39,677 nucleotides of DNA from a virus, in IMG/VR virus record IMGVR_UViG_3300044713_000006, positions 1 through 39,677 of that record; one strand, 5' to 3'. A program made the translations under genes and the position numbers. The notes under the pieces are model-generated. The model did not search any database. It saw nothing but the letters and a program-made list of their open reading frames with translations, and was not told the DNA's origin. Below are positions 24,668 to 32,741 of the stretch, one piece after another; the first letter of the stretch is position 1; every line of letters begins with the position of its first letter.

Positions 24668-27600
24668 TGGCCGACTATCCCGGTTATGATATAGCACCTA
24701 GCGATATCTACCATCGCGGTGGGGGTAGCGACGTTTATGGTTTACGTAACTCTGATGCTGACCCCGGTTACAAGCTCACTGATCCATCTATAGAGCCGAC
24801 TCCTGATCAAGCGCCAACGCTTAACGATCATCTGCTTAACCTGTATGGCGCTAGCCTGAATACACTGGCGGGTGTGCGTCGTGGTATAGCGCAAATCCAA
24901 TCTGATCCCGATTCGCGCAAGTCCTATGACGCCCTAGCTGACGAAGCCAATCAGTCGGCCCGTGATGCGTTTAATCAAATGTCGCCATCAGGGCAGGACA
25001 CCGCAACCAAATGGAATAAGCATTGGATACACGGCGCTCTTATGGGGGCCGAACAACAAATACCAATGCTTGTACCCGCTGGCGCGGCAGAAGCAGTAGG
25101 TGGTCCCGCCGCAGCGGCTGCGGTCTATGGTGGGCTATCGGCTGGACAGGCTGCGGATAGTTTCTATCATGCCGTGGCTGAAGCTCCAAGTTGGGAGTTG
25201 GAGCGCAATTCCGAATATAAAGCTTTAGTTGATGGAGGTATGTCGGAGGCTGATGCACGACAAACCTTTGCTCACAACCATGTGAACGATGCCGAACAGT
25301 TGCTTGTTGCTGGCGTTACCGGAGCCGGAGTAGGCTATCTAGGACCGGCAGCAAAATTCTTTGGTCGAGGTTTACTTGGTGGTACAGGACAGAGTGCGCT
25401 TAAGAGTATAGTGGGTGGATCGGCAGAAGCCGGTACCGCTATGGGACTACAAACTGGGTTTATGGATGCAGCACAAGCGCATGCACTAGGTGGGTTGGGT
25501 TTAGATGCGGACAGCGATGAGGATATATGGAAACATGCGGGTGAGGCTGCACTAACCGGTGCAGCTATTGGCGCAGTGGGTGGTGGCGTAGGACGTATCT
25601 TTCATCGTGAACCGCCACCAGAGCGATCCGCTGGTTTCCGTCCACAGGATATACCGCGCCCATCTATAGATGCATCTGGTTCGCGAGCCGAAGGTCCGCC
25701 ATCTGATGAATCTATGGCAGATGCTTTAAAACTTGGTGGTTATCAGTTTAGAGGACGATCCGCTGACTTCCCTCCCAGTTCTGATTATACTGGGATGGAT
25801 AATGAAGCCAAGCGTACAGCGGCTAACGAGCGACATGAAGATCCAGTAGCAGGGCGTAACGCAAGTATTGAAGGAACTGGACGGGCTGGATTAAAACCAG
25901 AGGCGGATACAGCAACCAAAACCACCACAAAGAAGACAACCAGTACCCCGTCAAGCCCAGTTGGGGACGAACAGAATGCGGCGCTCGATGATACGCTCGC
26001 ACCACAGTGGATGTTCCAACGCCACTCGATGATCCGCGATCTGCGGGCATCAGACCCATCCTTGGTGTATAGCGATCTTCTCAAGATGAACCGAGAGACG
26101 CTAACCGCCGCCCACGATAAACTGCAAGCAGTTAAGGAGCCGCAAGCTCAACCAGAACAACCAGCACCGCAGCAAGCAGCGGCGCAAGCTCCTCAAGCTC
26201 CACCCAAACCAGACGTTACGGCTGGCCTACCATTGGGCGGTAAGCCTACGCCAGCGAGCGACTTTGCGGATGTTCCCGAAGGCGGTGCGCCTTCTCCACC
26301 TCCTCGCGTCGAACCGCCACGGGAAGTGCAACCGGGTGAACCGGGGTACGATGAGTGGGCGGAACAGGTTAAGCAAGCCGAGCAGGGCAAGGCTGCGCCT
26401 ACCCCAGCACCAGCACGGGAAGCGGAAGCGCCAGCGCCCGCACCCAAAGCGCCGCTTAAAGCTGCCGCCGAACCTAAACTGCAAGCAATTAAGCCGACGA
26501 CGGTGATGGGCGAAGCGCTCAAGCCGTTGCTGGAAAAACTGCAAACAACCAAAGCGCCAAAGGAAGTTAAGCCCCTCGAAGAACGGAAAGGGAAGAACTT
26601 AACCAAGCCAGAGAAAGCCGCCTTTATATCGAACAACCGCCGTGCTGACCAGATTGTACAAGAGCATCCTGCGACAGCGAAAGATTGGCTGGCATGGCAA
26701 CCAGAGAAGTCCGGTGGCACAGGGGCGACAACAGGATTAGTCAATCGCCTGAAAGCGATGGTGGCTGCGGCTGACGATCCTAAGACTGGGATAAAGACAC
26801 CGCAATTATTTATTCGTGCCGCTAAGGACACTCTTACTCATTCGCCTAGCGTGTTGGTTATTGACGAAGCCAAGCGCTTACTGGCTAGGTTTGACAAGGA
26901 AAAAGGCAGATTCCATACTGAAGATATCCAACGATACATTGAGCGTGAGCAACGACTAACTCACCCCGATATGGACCACGCCAAAGAATACAATAAGATA
27001 TTAGAGGAACGTTCCAAAGAAGCCGAGCGCATGATGGCGAAGACGGGCAAAGGCCCGCAAGCTGGCGTGCGTCAGTTCAAAGAGGGTGAGGAAGGTCAAG
27101 TTGCAGAGGGGGAACAACTACGCGGTGAGCATGAAGAGATACCAGAAGAGGAAGAAGTCAAGCATAAGTTCTCTGAACCGTTACCTGAACCTCCATCGAT
27201 AGAGGCTAGCTCTAAAGAATGGGCGGCTTGGAAAGATGAGTTCCGTGATCACCCATTGGTAAAGGCATCGGTTAATCTTCCGGCACTGAAGCATCTTCGA
27301 CCGGAGGATATGAGCAACAATCAATTGGTTGGGCTATACCATGACCTAAGTAAAGTTAAAGCTGAAATCGACGCCAAAATGGCTGGCAAGCAGAGAGGAA
27401 CGCTAGCCGAAGCCGTAACGTCAGCCGAAGAACTTAAGGCCAAGCATGCCGAAGAAGCCGCAGAACCTACAGTCCCTATTGGCAAGGCAGCAAAGGCGAT
27501 TGCAACATCCAAGGCGCGAGAAGAAGCTAAAGCAGCGAAGAAAGCCGAAAAAGCAGAGCAAGCCCTGCAAGCTGGAAAGGCTGTATCCTTTGGCGAGTTA

Positions 27601-30600
27601 ATGGGTAAACTGCCAACAGTTAAGGAAGGTCTTGATCTCAATCGTATCGAGAAGGCATTCAGTGAAGACAAGCCGACTACCAAGGTAGGATTGAAGGCTG
27701 TATCGTTCGATGAACTACTGGGTAAGACCAAGGATGGTGAAGTTCCAGCACATATGAGTGATGGTACAGAAGGAACCGTTACCTCCCATAAGACAACGAC
27801 GGTAAGAGACGCTTTAGGTAAGGTTAACCCATCCATCTTCCCACCTGTGTTTAGGGGGATGGCGCGGATAATGATGTCGAAGATTATCGATAAGGTTGGC
27901 GATACGCCAGTTCATTTGCTTAACGATTCGGAGATGAGCAAGCTCGGTCCAGCAGGAAACATCTATGGCAAGTACGACACCAAGCTAGACCGCATCTATC
28001 TCAATACAGACCTTGACCCCAAGGGCGAGCGCGCTTCTATCTTCCATGAAGCTTTCCATGCCGCTACGATCAAGGGTATATTTGAAACGAAAGGTTTGGG
28101 TGTTCTGGTAGCTCGGCTGTGGCGTGAGGCCGACCCCGTTAGCGCTAAAGATGTCACCAAGGGCGAGGATATCCTTAGACACTCGATAGAGTGGCTGACT
28201 TACTTTATGACTAACAAAGATGTGATGGAGGGCTTTAAGAGCGCTAAGATATCGCCTGAGCTTGCCAAAGATATAGGCATACCGGTATGGCGGAAGAAGA
28301 CAATCTTCGAGGGTGTGCTAGCGGGTATCAGGAAAGCTCTAGGGTTTGGACCGCGAGAGACAGGCGCAGTTGAGGCTGCACTGGCACTAAGCGAGCGTGC
28401 TATCGCCCATCGTGAGGATGCGGTTATAGATGCACAAGCAAAGAAACCGCCAACAGCTTTCTACGATGAGGAGGTGCCCACCCGCCTGACCAAAGAATAT
28501 AATGGCATACAGGGTAGGATAAGTAAGATCGTTGATGAACAGGTTACACCTCGCGGCACGGGGGCTATGCTGCGCATCAAGCAACTGTTTAACTCTCCAC
28601 GCGAGTGGATGGTTGAGATGGAGAAGAATGGGCATTTTGGTGGCGCGATACGTCAGGTGTTTGAGCATATGTCAGCGCAAGGGATTGAGCGCGAGAATAT
28701 CCTTAAGCTATCGAACCCGGTTATGAAGTCGGTCGCCACGCTATGGAATAAAAGGCCAGAAGAATATCATAAGCTGGTTGACTTGTTGATATCATCTACT
28801 GTGAATGGCGCACATCCAGACTATGAACTGGGTGAAGGCAAGAACAAATTCATCCGTGAGAGGGAGAACCCCGAAGAGTCGAACATGGATCATTGGGAAG
28901 CGATCAATGGCGGACACGCCAAGGATCGAGCCGCTTATAAAGACTTGGAAGAACCTACGCAAGAGATATATCGTAAGGTGCGGAATGAGTTTGAACGTAT
29001 AAACGAAGACGATATTAAGGCGGCGCGAACTACTTTGGGTGCCGCAGTTCAGTCTCATATGGCTAGGATGGATTACGATGTGGGATTGAAGGATGCAACT
29101 CAGAAGGTTATCGATGGCAAGAAGTTAACCAAAGACGAGCAAGAAAAATACGGCGACGATCCAAACATCGAGCATTTGCAAGTTTATGACAAGATGCTCA
29201 AAGACGCGACGGAGCGTGGGCCGTATTTCCCACTCAAGCGCACGTCCGGTCGCTATGCGATCATCGGTCAATACAAATATGAAATTCCTAAGAACGCTAC
29301 CCGCCATCCAGATGAAGAAAATCGTATCATCTTCCCTGACCGTAAGTCGGCTTACAACTTTACCGGTGAAGTCGGGCTACCCTCTTATCGGGATACTAGA
29401 CATTTCTGGCCGCAACAAGATGGCACGAAGAAATACACTACGCATGATAACATAAGCAGCGAGCCAGATTGGCGTGGCGAGACGGAGCCAGCACAAGAGT
29501 TCCATGTGGTGGTAAACCCACACCATGTCGAGTTTGCCGATAGCATGGTCGAGGGTGAGAAAATCCGTAGGGCTATGCTTCAAGCTGGGGTCGATCCCGC
29601 TTCACTGTCAGCAGTTATCCCGGCTGAGAATATCCCACTACAGAAGTACGGACTGTTTGGCCCGCAAGTTAAGCAGATGGTCAGCCGTCTAGATAAGCTA
29701 CCCTATCTCACTCCTGATGAACGCAAGGGGGCAGCAGAAGCTATCGAGCATGTAGCAATAGCGAACATGGTGGGCAACCGTATATCGCAGAGTATGCTAC
29801 GCCGTAACCGTACAGCCGGGGCGAGTGAAGATATTCTGAAGACAATGGATACGCGGAGACGATCATCGGCTGGCTTCCAAGCCATGGCAAAGCATCGTGG
29901 CGCGATTGATGACAACATCAATCAGATGAAAGACTACGCCAAAGCCAATCGTAACGATCCTAATATACAAGCTGCCTTGAATATGTTCGTGGATCGCACA
30001 ACGAACTTCCAACAAGACGCCCTTAGCGACATGAATATGTCCAAGATGTGGGGCCATATTTCTCAGATGGCAACATTAAAGTATCTCGTCTCGCCAGCGT
30101 TCCTTGCTTATCATCAACTTCACATGCCGTTGGTTGTGATCCCAAGGCTAGCGCGAGATATCGGTTGGTTCCCTGCTTTCCGTGTCGCCTTGAATACTTA
30201 CAAGCAAATGTCTGGTGGTATGCCCATTATCGGTCGAGGATTTAAGAGCGCGTTCCAGCGAGCATGGGATTATGACAAAGACCCGATTGATTTTATTGAT
30301 GCACTTAAGAATGAACTCCAGAAGCATGGCGGCACAGACGACGAGTTAAAGGCGATCCAATGGGCAGAAGACCACGATTTATTACATCACACTGGTATCA
30401 GCTTCTCCGCTTCGTATCGAGGTATGGGGATGATGGATCGGCTCGAACAGCGTAGCCGCAACATCTCGCAAGAGATTATTGGTAGCGCCGACGCCATTAA
30501 CCGGTTTAATTCCACCTTGATGTTTTATCGTACAGCGCGGGATCGGTTTGGCCTAAGAGGTGAGGAGGCTTACCGTTGGGCGACAGATAGGGTAGCGGAG

Positions 30601-31602
30601 ACGCAAGGACAGTTCTCAGCCTTTAATCGTATCGAGGCTTTCCGTAACCCCAATGTTCGCGCCGTGGCACAATTCAAGTCGTTCCCTCTGATCTTGATGA
30701 AGACTGTAACCAAAGCGCTTTACAACTCCTTGCGTTGGGGTGCAACGGGAGAAGAACGATGGCAAGCTCTAAGCACGCTTGGCGGGTTGATGGGTGCGTC
30801 GATGGCGCTATCGGGTGTGCAAGGCGCAGTGCCGGAACCGATAGAAGATATCAACAACATCATGAGTATATTCGGATTAACCAATACTTGGGATACTTAC
30901 GAAGACAAGCTTCGCACGATGGCGGCAGACAATACAAGTCCAGAAGTCGCCAATCTTCTGATGAGTGGATTAGGTGGCGCGCTTGGTGTTGATCTAACCC
31001 ACCGTGGTGGTATCAGTGACCTAACTGGACTGACACAACTGCACGCAGCTAAACCGCAAGACATGAATGAGACATGGCTTAAGTTTGTCTCTGGTGTACC
31101 CGGCGCTATCATGGGGGATGGGTTAGAGGGGATCGGTGATCTGCAAGCTGGCAATATGACAGAAGCGTTGAAATTGTTGGTGCCGAGAGCGATCACTGAT
31201 CCTATCAAAGCCTATCAGCTATATAACCAAGGCGTCACTACGAGAGCGGGCCATGTGCTTACTGAGCCAGTGGGTGTGCCAGATGCGTTAAGACGGGCGC
31301 TCGGCTTTACCACTCAGACAGAAGCCCATGCCCGTGAAGCGCGGCATATGACCTATTTAGATCGCCAGCAACTATCGGGTGAACGCGCCAACATAACAGA
31401 AATGTGGACGCAAGGCGACCGGGCTGGTGCTATACAAGCGATGCGCGACTATAACGAGAGTAACCCTGATTCTCGGATGAGTGTAACCCAGCTACAGTCA
31501 GCCGCTAAACGTGCGGCACGACCAACCATATTCGGCTATCCAGACACTCCACAATCGCGGGGTGAGTTAGAACATAGGGCAAGCGTATACGGTTTACGTT
31601 AA
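24667..31602 (+). CDS. Giant polyvalent-type ejection protein with HExxH motif
   Basis: A 2311-residue protein, probably carried in the virion and injected. Residues ~115-320 are Ala/Gly-rich with hydrophobic stretches (AAAAVYGGLSAGQAAD; LTGAAIGAVGGGVGRIF), which could help form a membrane channel. Residues ~450-650 are Pro/Ala/Lys-rich. A zincin-like motif HEAFH (1127-1131) follows a predicted strand (KLDRIYLNTDL), the arrangement of metallopeptidase domains in phage large polyvalent proteins. The C-terminal part (about 1795-2060: LKYLVSPAFLAYHQLHMPLV, then QFKSFPLILMKTVTKALYNS) resembles polyvalent-protein-associated helical domains. ATG overlaps the upstream TAA. Its stop lies in a palindrome arm. 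Protease activity is inferred from the motif only. Confidence 0.72.
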   Translation: MADYPGYDIAPSDIYHRGGGSDVYGLRNSDADPGYKLTDPSIEPTPDQAPTLNDHLLNLYGASLNTLAGVRRGIAQIQSDPDSRKSYDALADEANQSARDAFNQMSPSGQDTATKWNKHWIHGALMGAEQQIPMLVPAGAAEAVGGPAAAAAVYGGLSAGQAADSFYHAVAEAPSWELERNSEYKALVDGGMSEADARQTFAHNHVNDAEQLLVAGVTGAGVGYLGPAAKFFGRGLLGGTGQSALKSIVGGSAEAGTAMGLQTGFMDAAQAHALGGLGLDADSDEDIWKHAGEAALTGAAIGAVGGGVGRIFHREPPPERSAGFRPQDIPRPSIDASGSRAEGPPSDESMADALKLGGYQFRGRSADFPPSSDYTGMDNEAKRTAANERHEDPVAGRNASIEGTGRAGLKPEADTATKTTTKKTTSTPSSPVGDEQNAALDDTLAPQWMFQRHSMIRDLRASDPSLVYSDLLKMNRETLTAAHDKLQAVKEPQAQPEQPAPQQAAAQAPQAPPKPDVTAGLPLGGKPTPASDFADVPEGGAPSPPPRVEPPREVQPGEPGYDEWAEQVKQAEQGKAAPTPAPAREAEAPAPAPKAPLKAAAEPKLQAIKPTTVMGEALKPLLEKLQTTKAPKEVKPLEERKGKNLTKPEKAAFISNNRRADQIVQEHPATAKDWLAWQPEKSGGTGATTGLVNRLKAMVAAADDPKTGIKTPQLFIRAAKDTLTHSPSVLVIDEAKRLLARFDKEKGRFHTEDIQRYIEREQRLTHPDMDHAKEYNKILEERSKEAERMMAKTGKGPQAGVRQFKEGEEGQVAEGEQLRGEHEEIPEEEEVKHKFSEPLPEPPSIEASSKEWAAWKDEFRDHPLVKASVNLPALKHLRPEDMSNNQLVGLYHDLSKVKAEIDAKMAGKQRGTLAEAVTSAEELKAKHAEEAAEPTVPIGKAAKAIATSKAREEAKAAKKAEKAEQALQAGKAVSFGELMGKLPTVKEGLDLNRIEKAFSEDKPTTKVGLKAVSFDELLGKTKDGEVPAHMSDGTEGTVTSHKTTTVRDALGKVNPSIFPPVFRGMARIMMSKIIDKVGDTPVHLLNDSEMSKLGPAGNIYGKYDTKLDRIYLNTDLDPKGERASIFHEAFHAATIKGIFETKGLGVLVARLWREADPVSAKDVTKGEDILRHSIEWLTYFMTNKDVMEGFKSAKISPELAKDIGIPVWRKKTIFEGVLAGIRKALGFGPRETGAVEAALALSERAIAHREDAVIDAQAKKPPTAFYDEEVPTRLTKEYNGIQGRISKIVDEQVTPRGTGAMLRIKQLFNSPREWMVEMEKNGHFGGAIRQVFEHMSAQGIERENILKLSNPVMKSVATLWNKRPEEYHKLVDLLISSTVNGAHPDYELGEGKNKFIRERENPEESNMDHWEAINGGHAKDRAAYKDLEEPTQEIYRKVRNEFERINEDDIKAARTTLGAAVQSHMARMDYDVGLKDATQKVIDGKKLTKDEQEKYGDDPNIEHLQVYDKMLKDATERGPYFPLKRTSGRYAIIGQYKYEIPKNATRHPDEENRIIFPDRKSAYNFTGEVGLPSYRDTRHFWPQQDGTKKYTTHDNISSEPDWRGETEPAQEFHVVVNPHHVEFADSMVEGEKIRRAMLQAGVDPASLSAVIPAENIPLQKYGLFGPQVKQMVSRLDKLPYLTPDERKGAAEAIEHVAIANMVGNRISQSMLRRNRTAGASEDILKTMDTRRRSSAGFQAMAKHRGAIDDNINQMKDYAKANRNDPNIQAALNMFVDRTTNFQQDALSDMNMSKMWGHISQMATLKYLVSPAFLAYHQLHMPLVVIPRLARDIGWFPAFRVALNTYKQMSGGMPIIGRGFKSAFQRAWDYDKDPIDFIDALKNELQKHGGTDDELKAIQWAEDHDLLHHTGISFSASYRGMGMMDRLEQRSRNISQEIIGSADAINRFNSTLMFYRTARDRFGLRGEEAYRWATDRVAETQGQFSAFNRIEAFRNPNVRAVAQFKSFPLILMKTVTKALYNSLRWGATGEERWQALSTLGGLMGASMALSGVQGAVPEPIEDINNIMSIFGLTNTWDTYEDKLRTMAADNTSPEVANLLMSGLGGALGVDLTHRGGISDLTGLTQLHAAKPQDMNETWLKFVSGVPGAIMGDGLEGIGDLQAGNMTEALKLLVPRAITDPIKAYQLYNQGVTTRAGHVLTEPVGVPDALRRALGFTTQTEAHAREARHMTYLDRQQLSGERANITEMWTQGDRAGAIQAMRDYNESNPDSRMSVTQLQSAAKRAARPTIFGYPDTPQSRGELEHRASVYGLR
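26118..26135. repeat. 18-bp palindrome, copy 13 (intragenic)
   Basis: TAAACTG-CAAG-CAGTTAA has one mismatch and is read as Lys-Leu-Gln-Ala-Val-Lys. Confidence 0.85.
26475..26492. repeat. 18-bp palindrome, copy 14 (intragenic)
   Basis: TAAACTG-CAAG-CAATTAA has two mismatches and is read as Lys-Leu-Gln-Ala-Ile-Lys. A further decayed form (AAACTGCAAACAACCAAA) follows ~60 bp downstream. Confidence 0.65.
27606..27623. repeat. 18-bp palindrome, copy 15 (intragenic)
   Basis: TAAACTG-CCAA-CAGTTAA has one mismatch and is read as Lys-Leu-Pro-Thr-Val-Lys. Confidence 0.82.
29601..29618. repeat. 18-bp palindrome, copy 16 (intragenic, degenerate)
   Basis: TTCACTG-TCAG-CAGTTAT has two mismatches and lies in the 2311-residue gene. 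A still weaker form (three mismatches) lies at 31035-31052. Confidence 0.5.
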
Positions 31603-31616
31603 CTGCTGACAGTTAA
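31599..31616. repeat. 18-bp palindrome, copy 17 (perfect arms)
   Basis: TTAACTG-CTGA-CAGTTAA. It supplies the TAA stop of the 2311-residue gene, and its right arm runs into the ribosome site AAGGAG of the next gene. Confidence 0.95.
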
Positions 31617-31626
31617 GGAGGTAACG

Positions 31627-31812
31627 ATGAGCACGATTGGTTTAATTTTAGTGATCCTCCTCGTCGTCATTCTCCTTGGCGGCGTGGGTGGATCTTATCT
31701 TCGTGCGCCGTGGGGCTACGGTTACGGCTATGGTCATGGCGGTATTGGTTTGTTAGGGGTACTCTTGATCATCCTGATCATACTAATGTTATCAGGAAGG
31801 ATGCCATACTGA
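31627..31812 (+). CDS. DUF3309-family small membrane protein
   Basis: A 61-residue protein with two hydrophobic segments (about 4-22 and 42-57) around a Gly/Tyr/Trp-rich loop (APWGYGYGYGHGG). This is the DUF3309 pattern seen in small alpha- and betaproteobacterial membrane proteins of unknown function. It has a strong ribosome site (AAGGAG) at good distance. It lies ahead of the endolysin region, so a holin-like role is possible but unproven. Its stop overlaps the next start as TGATG. Confidence 0.8.
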   Translation: MSTIGLILVILLVVILLGGVGGSYLRAPWGYGYGYGHGGIGLLGVLLIILIILMLSGRMPY

Positions 31813-31919
31813 TGCCCAGAAGCCCCTACCGAGGCGTTCGTGTTTCTTCAGTTATTCTCCACTCTTTTGATCGGCGTCTCTATGCACGTCGCGCTCGGCC
31901 GAGGTACCGCCAGCTATAG
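31812..31919 (+). CDS. Possible 35-residue basic peptide
   Basis: A tiny frame starting at the TGATG overlap with the DUF3309 gene, very Arg-rich (DRRLYARRARPRYRQL). Its TAG stop forms part of the ribosome site (TATAGGAGAG) of the following gene. Tiling with both neighbours supports it, but composition alone could be chance. No function can be assigned. Confidence 0.4.
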   Translation: MPRSPYRGVRVSSVILHSFDRRLYARRARPRYRQL

Positions 31920-31928
31920 GAGAGATAC

Positions 31929-32144
31929 ATGCGATGTGAATGGTGCAACGGTAGGAACTTCATCGATAACATGCCATGCACGCATTGCTTCGGCATGGGA
32001 ATTAGTTGTTGCGGTGATATAGGAGATTGCGATGCCTTCAGACGAAGTGATGCACAATTGGAAGGCGGGGAAACTACACAGCGGCTCAAAGACGGGGCCA
32101 GTGGTGAAGGATCAGAACCAAGCGGTGGCTATCATGATGAGTGA
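31929..32144 (+). CDS. Small Cys-rich putative zinc-binding protein
   Basis: A 71-residue protein with CEWCNGRNFIDNMPCTHCFG near the N-terminus, two CxxC units in the CxxCxG style of DnaJ-type zinc fingers, then a CC pair. It has a good ribosome site (TAGGAGAG). The last ~38 codons overlap the following gene in another frame by 113 bases; the Cys-rich part lies before the overlap and is probably the functional portion. Role unknown. Confidence 0.55.
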   Translation: MRCEWCNGRNFIDNMPCTHCFGMGISCCGDIGDCDAFRRSDAQLEGGETTQRLKDGASGEGSEPSGGYHDE

Positions 32145-32349
32145 GAAGCGCGAAGAAGCCAAACATGGCGGCAAGTATCCAGAGAAGAAGGGATACAAGA
32201 AAGGCGGCGAGGTTACTTCCTCTCATGCCGCTCACACACAGAACCTTGTGGAGACTGTAGCAAATTCCACTGGGCATATTAAGCTTAAGAAGGGTGGACA
32301 AGTAGAGCCAGCATCTCGAACTGGCTGGAAACGATGGGGTGCGCGCTAA
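32032..32349 (+). CDS. DUF6496-like small basic protein
   Basis: A 105-residue protein. The opening MPSDEVMHNWKAGKLHSGSK followed by GPVVKDQNQAVAIMMSEKRE matches the DUF6496-type family found in phages and bacteria, function unknown. The second half carries two KGG units (YKKGGEV; LKKGGQV) like other virion-module proteins here. Ribosome site ATAGGAG. The stop codon lies in a palindrome arm, and a ~390-bp gene-free stretch follows. Confidence 0.7.
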   Translation: MPSDEVMHNWKAGKLHSGSKTGPVVKDQNQAVAIMMSEKREEAKHGGKYPEKKGYKKGGEVTSSHAAHTQNLVETVANSTGHIKLKKGGQVEPASRTGWKRWGAR

Positions 32350-32363
32350 CTGCCCGCAGTTAA
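32346..32363. repeat. 18-bp palindrome, copy 18
   Basis: CTAACTG-CCCG-CAGTTAA has one mismatch. It supplies the TAA stop of the DUF6496-like gene. Confidence 0.92.
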
Positions 32364-32677
32364 GAACTACGATGATGGAATGTACTAATCAACATTGGGC
32401 TTTATTTAAAGGCTCGTCTAGGGCTGTCTCCCGCTCTTGGCTACTACCCTACCAGCCCCCCTATAAAAGCCGCCCACGGTGCCAATCCGCCTCGCCTACG
32501 TGCCTTCTGGAGGGGGAAGCTCGGCCTCGCGCTCGATCTCTCTCCTTCGATTTATGCCCCCATTATACGCTAGTTCTTTGGAAAAGTCAAATGCTTTTAT
32601 TAGGTGTACTTATACAATTATTAGATAGGGTATATATGACCGTTTTATTATTGTTATTAGGAAATTCCGAATGGGGC
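32364..32677. other. Gene-free stretch upstream of endolysin promoter
   Basis: The first ~200 bp are GC-rich and hold a weak stem (GGGCTG 32421-32426 with CAGCCC 32453-32458). The last ~110 bp are AT-rich. A frame for a 49-residue hydrophobic peptide (ATG at 32591 to a TAA in the right arm of the palindrome at 32723) exists but has no clear ribosome site. I see no tRNA. Confidence 0.5.
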
Positions 32678-32706
32678 TTGACATTATTTGACGTTTCGCG
32701 TATAGT
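32678..32706 (+). promoter_or_regulatory. Sigma70-type promoter for endolysin
   Basis: TTGACA, a 17-base spacer and TATAGT. This is the only near-perfect host-type promoter I found in the window. The expected start of transcription is near 32713, giving a leader of about 29 bases that is mostly the palindrome. Confidence 0.8.
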
Positions 32707-32722
32707 GCGTTACACTTCTCCC

Positions 32723-32740
32723 GTAACTGTGAGCAGTTAA
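32723..32740. repeat. 18-bp palindrome, copy 19 (operator position)
   Basis: GTAACTG-TGAG-CAGTTAA has one mismatch. It lies about +10 to +27 from the predicted transcription start and one base before the endolysin ATG, where a bound protein would block transcription. Confidence 0.92.
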
Positions 32741-32741
32741 C

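Noticed and set aside
26193-26831. Leftward 212-codon frame opposite the 2311-residue protein
   Set aside because: It is a Ser/Gly/Ala-rich shadow of the Pro/Ala/Lys-rich forward segment, with no recognisable domain.
31840-32022. Hydrophobic-start 60-codon frame near the DUF3309 gene
   Set aside because: It starts on GTG with no ribosome site and overlaps two better-supported small genes in other frames.
32364-32677. tRNA gene in the longest intergenic gap
   Set aside because: I found no cloverleaf arms or T-loop sequence on either strand; only a weak 6-bp stem is present.
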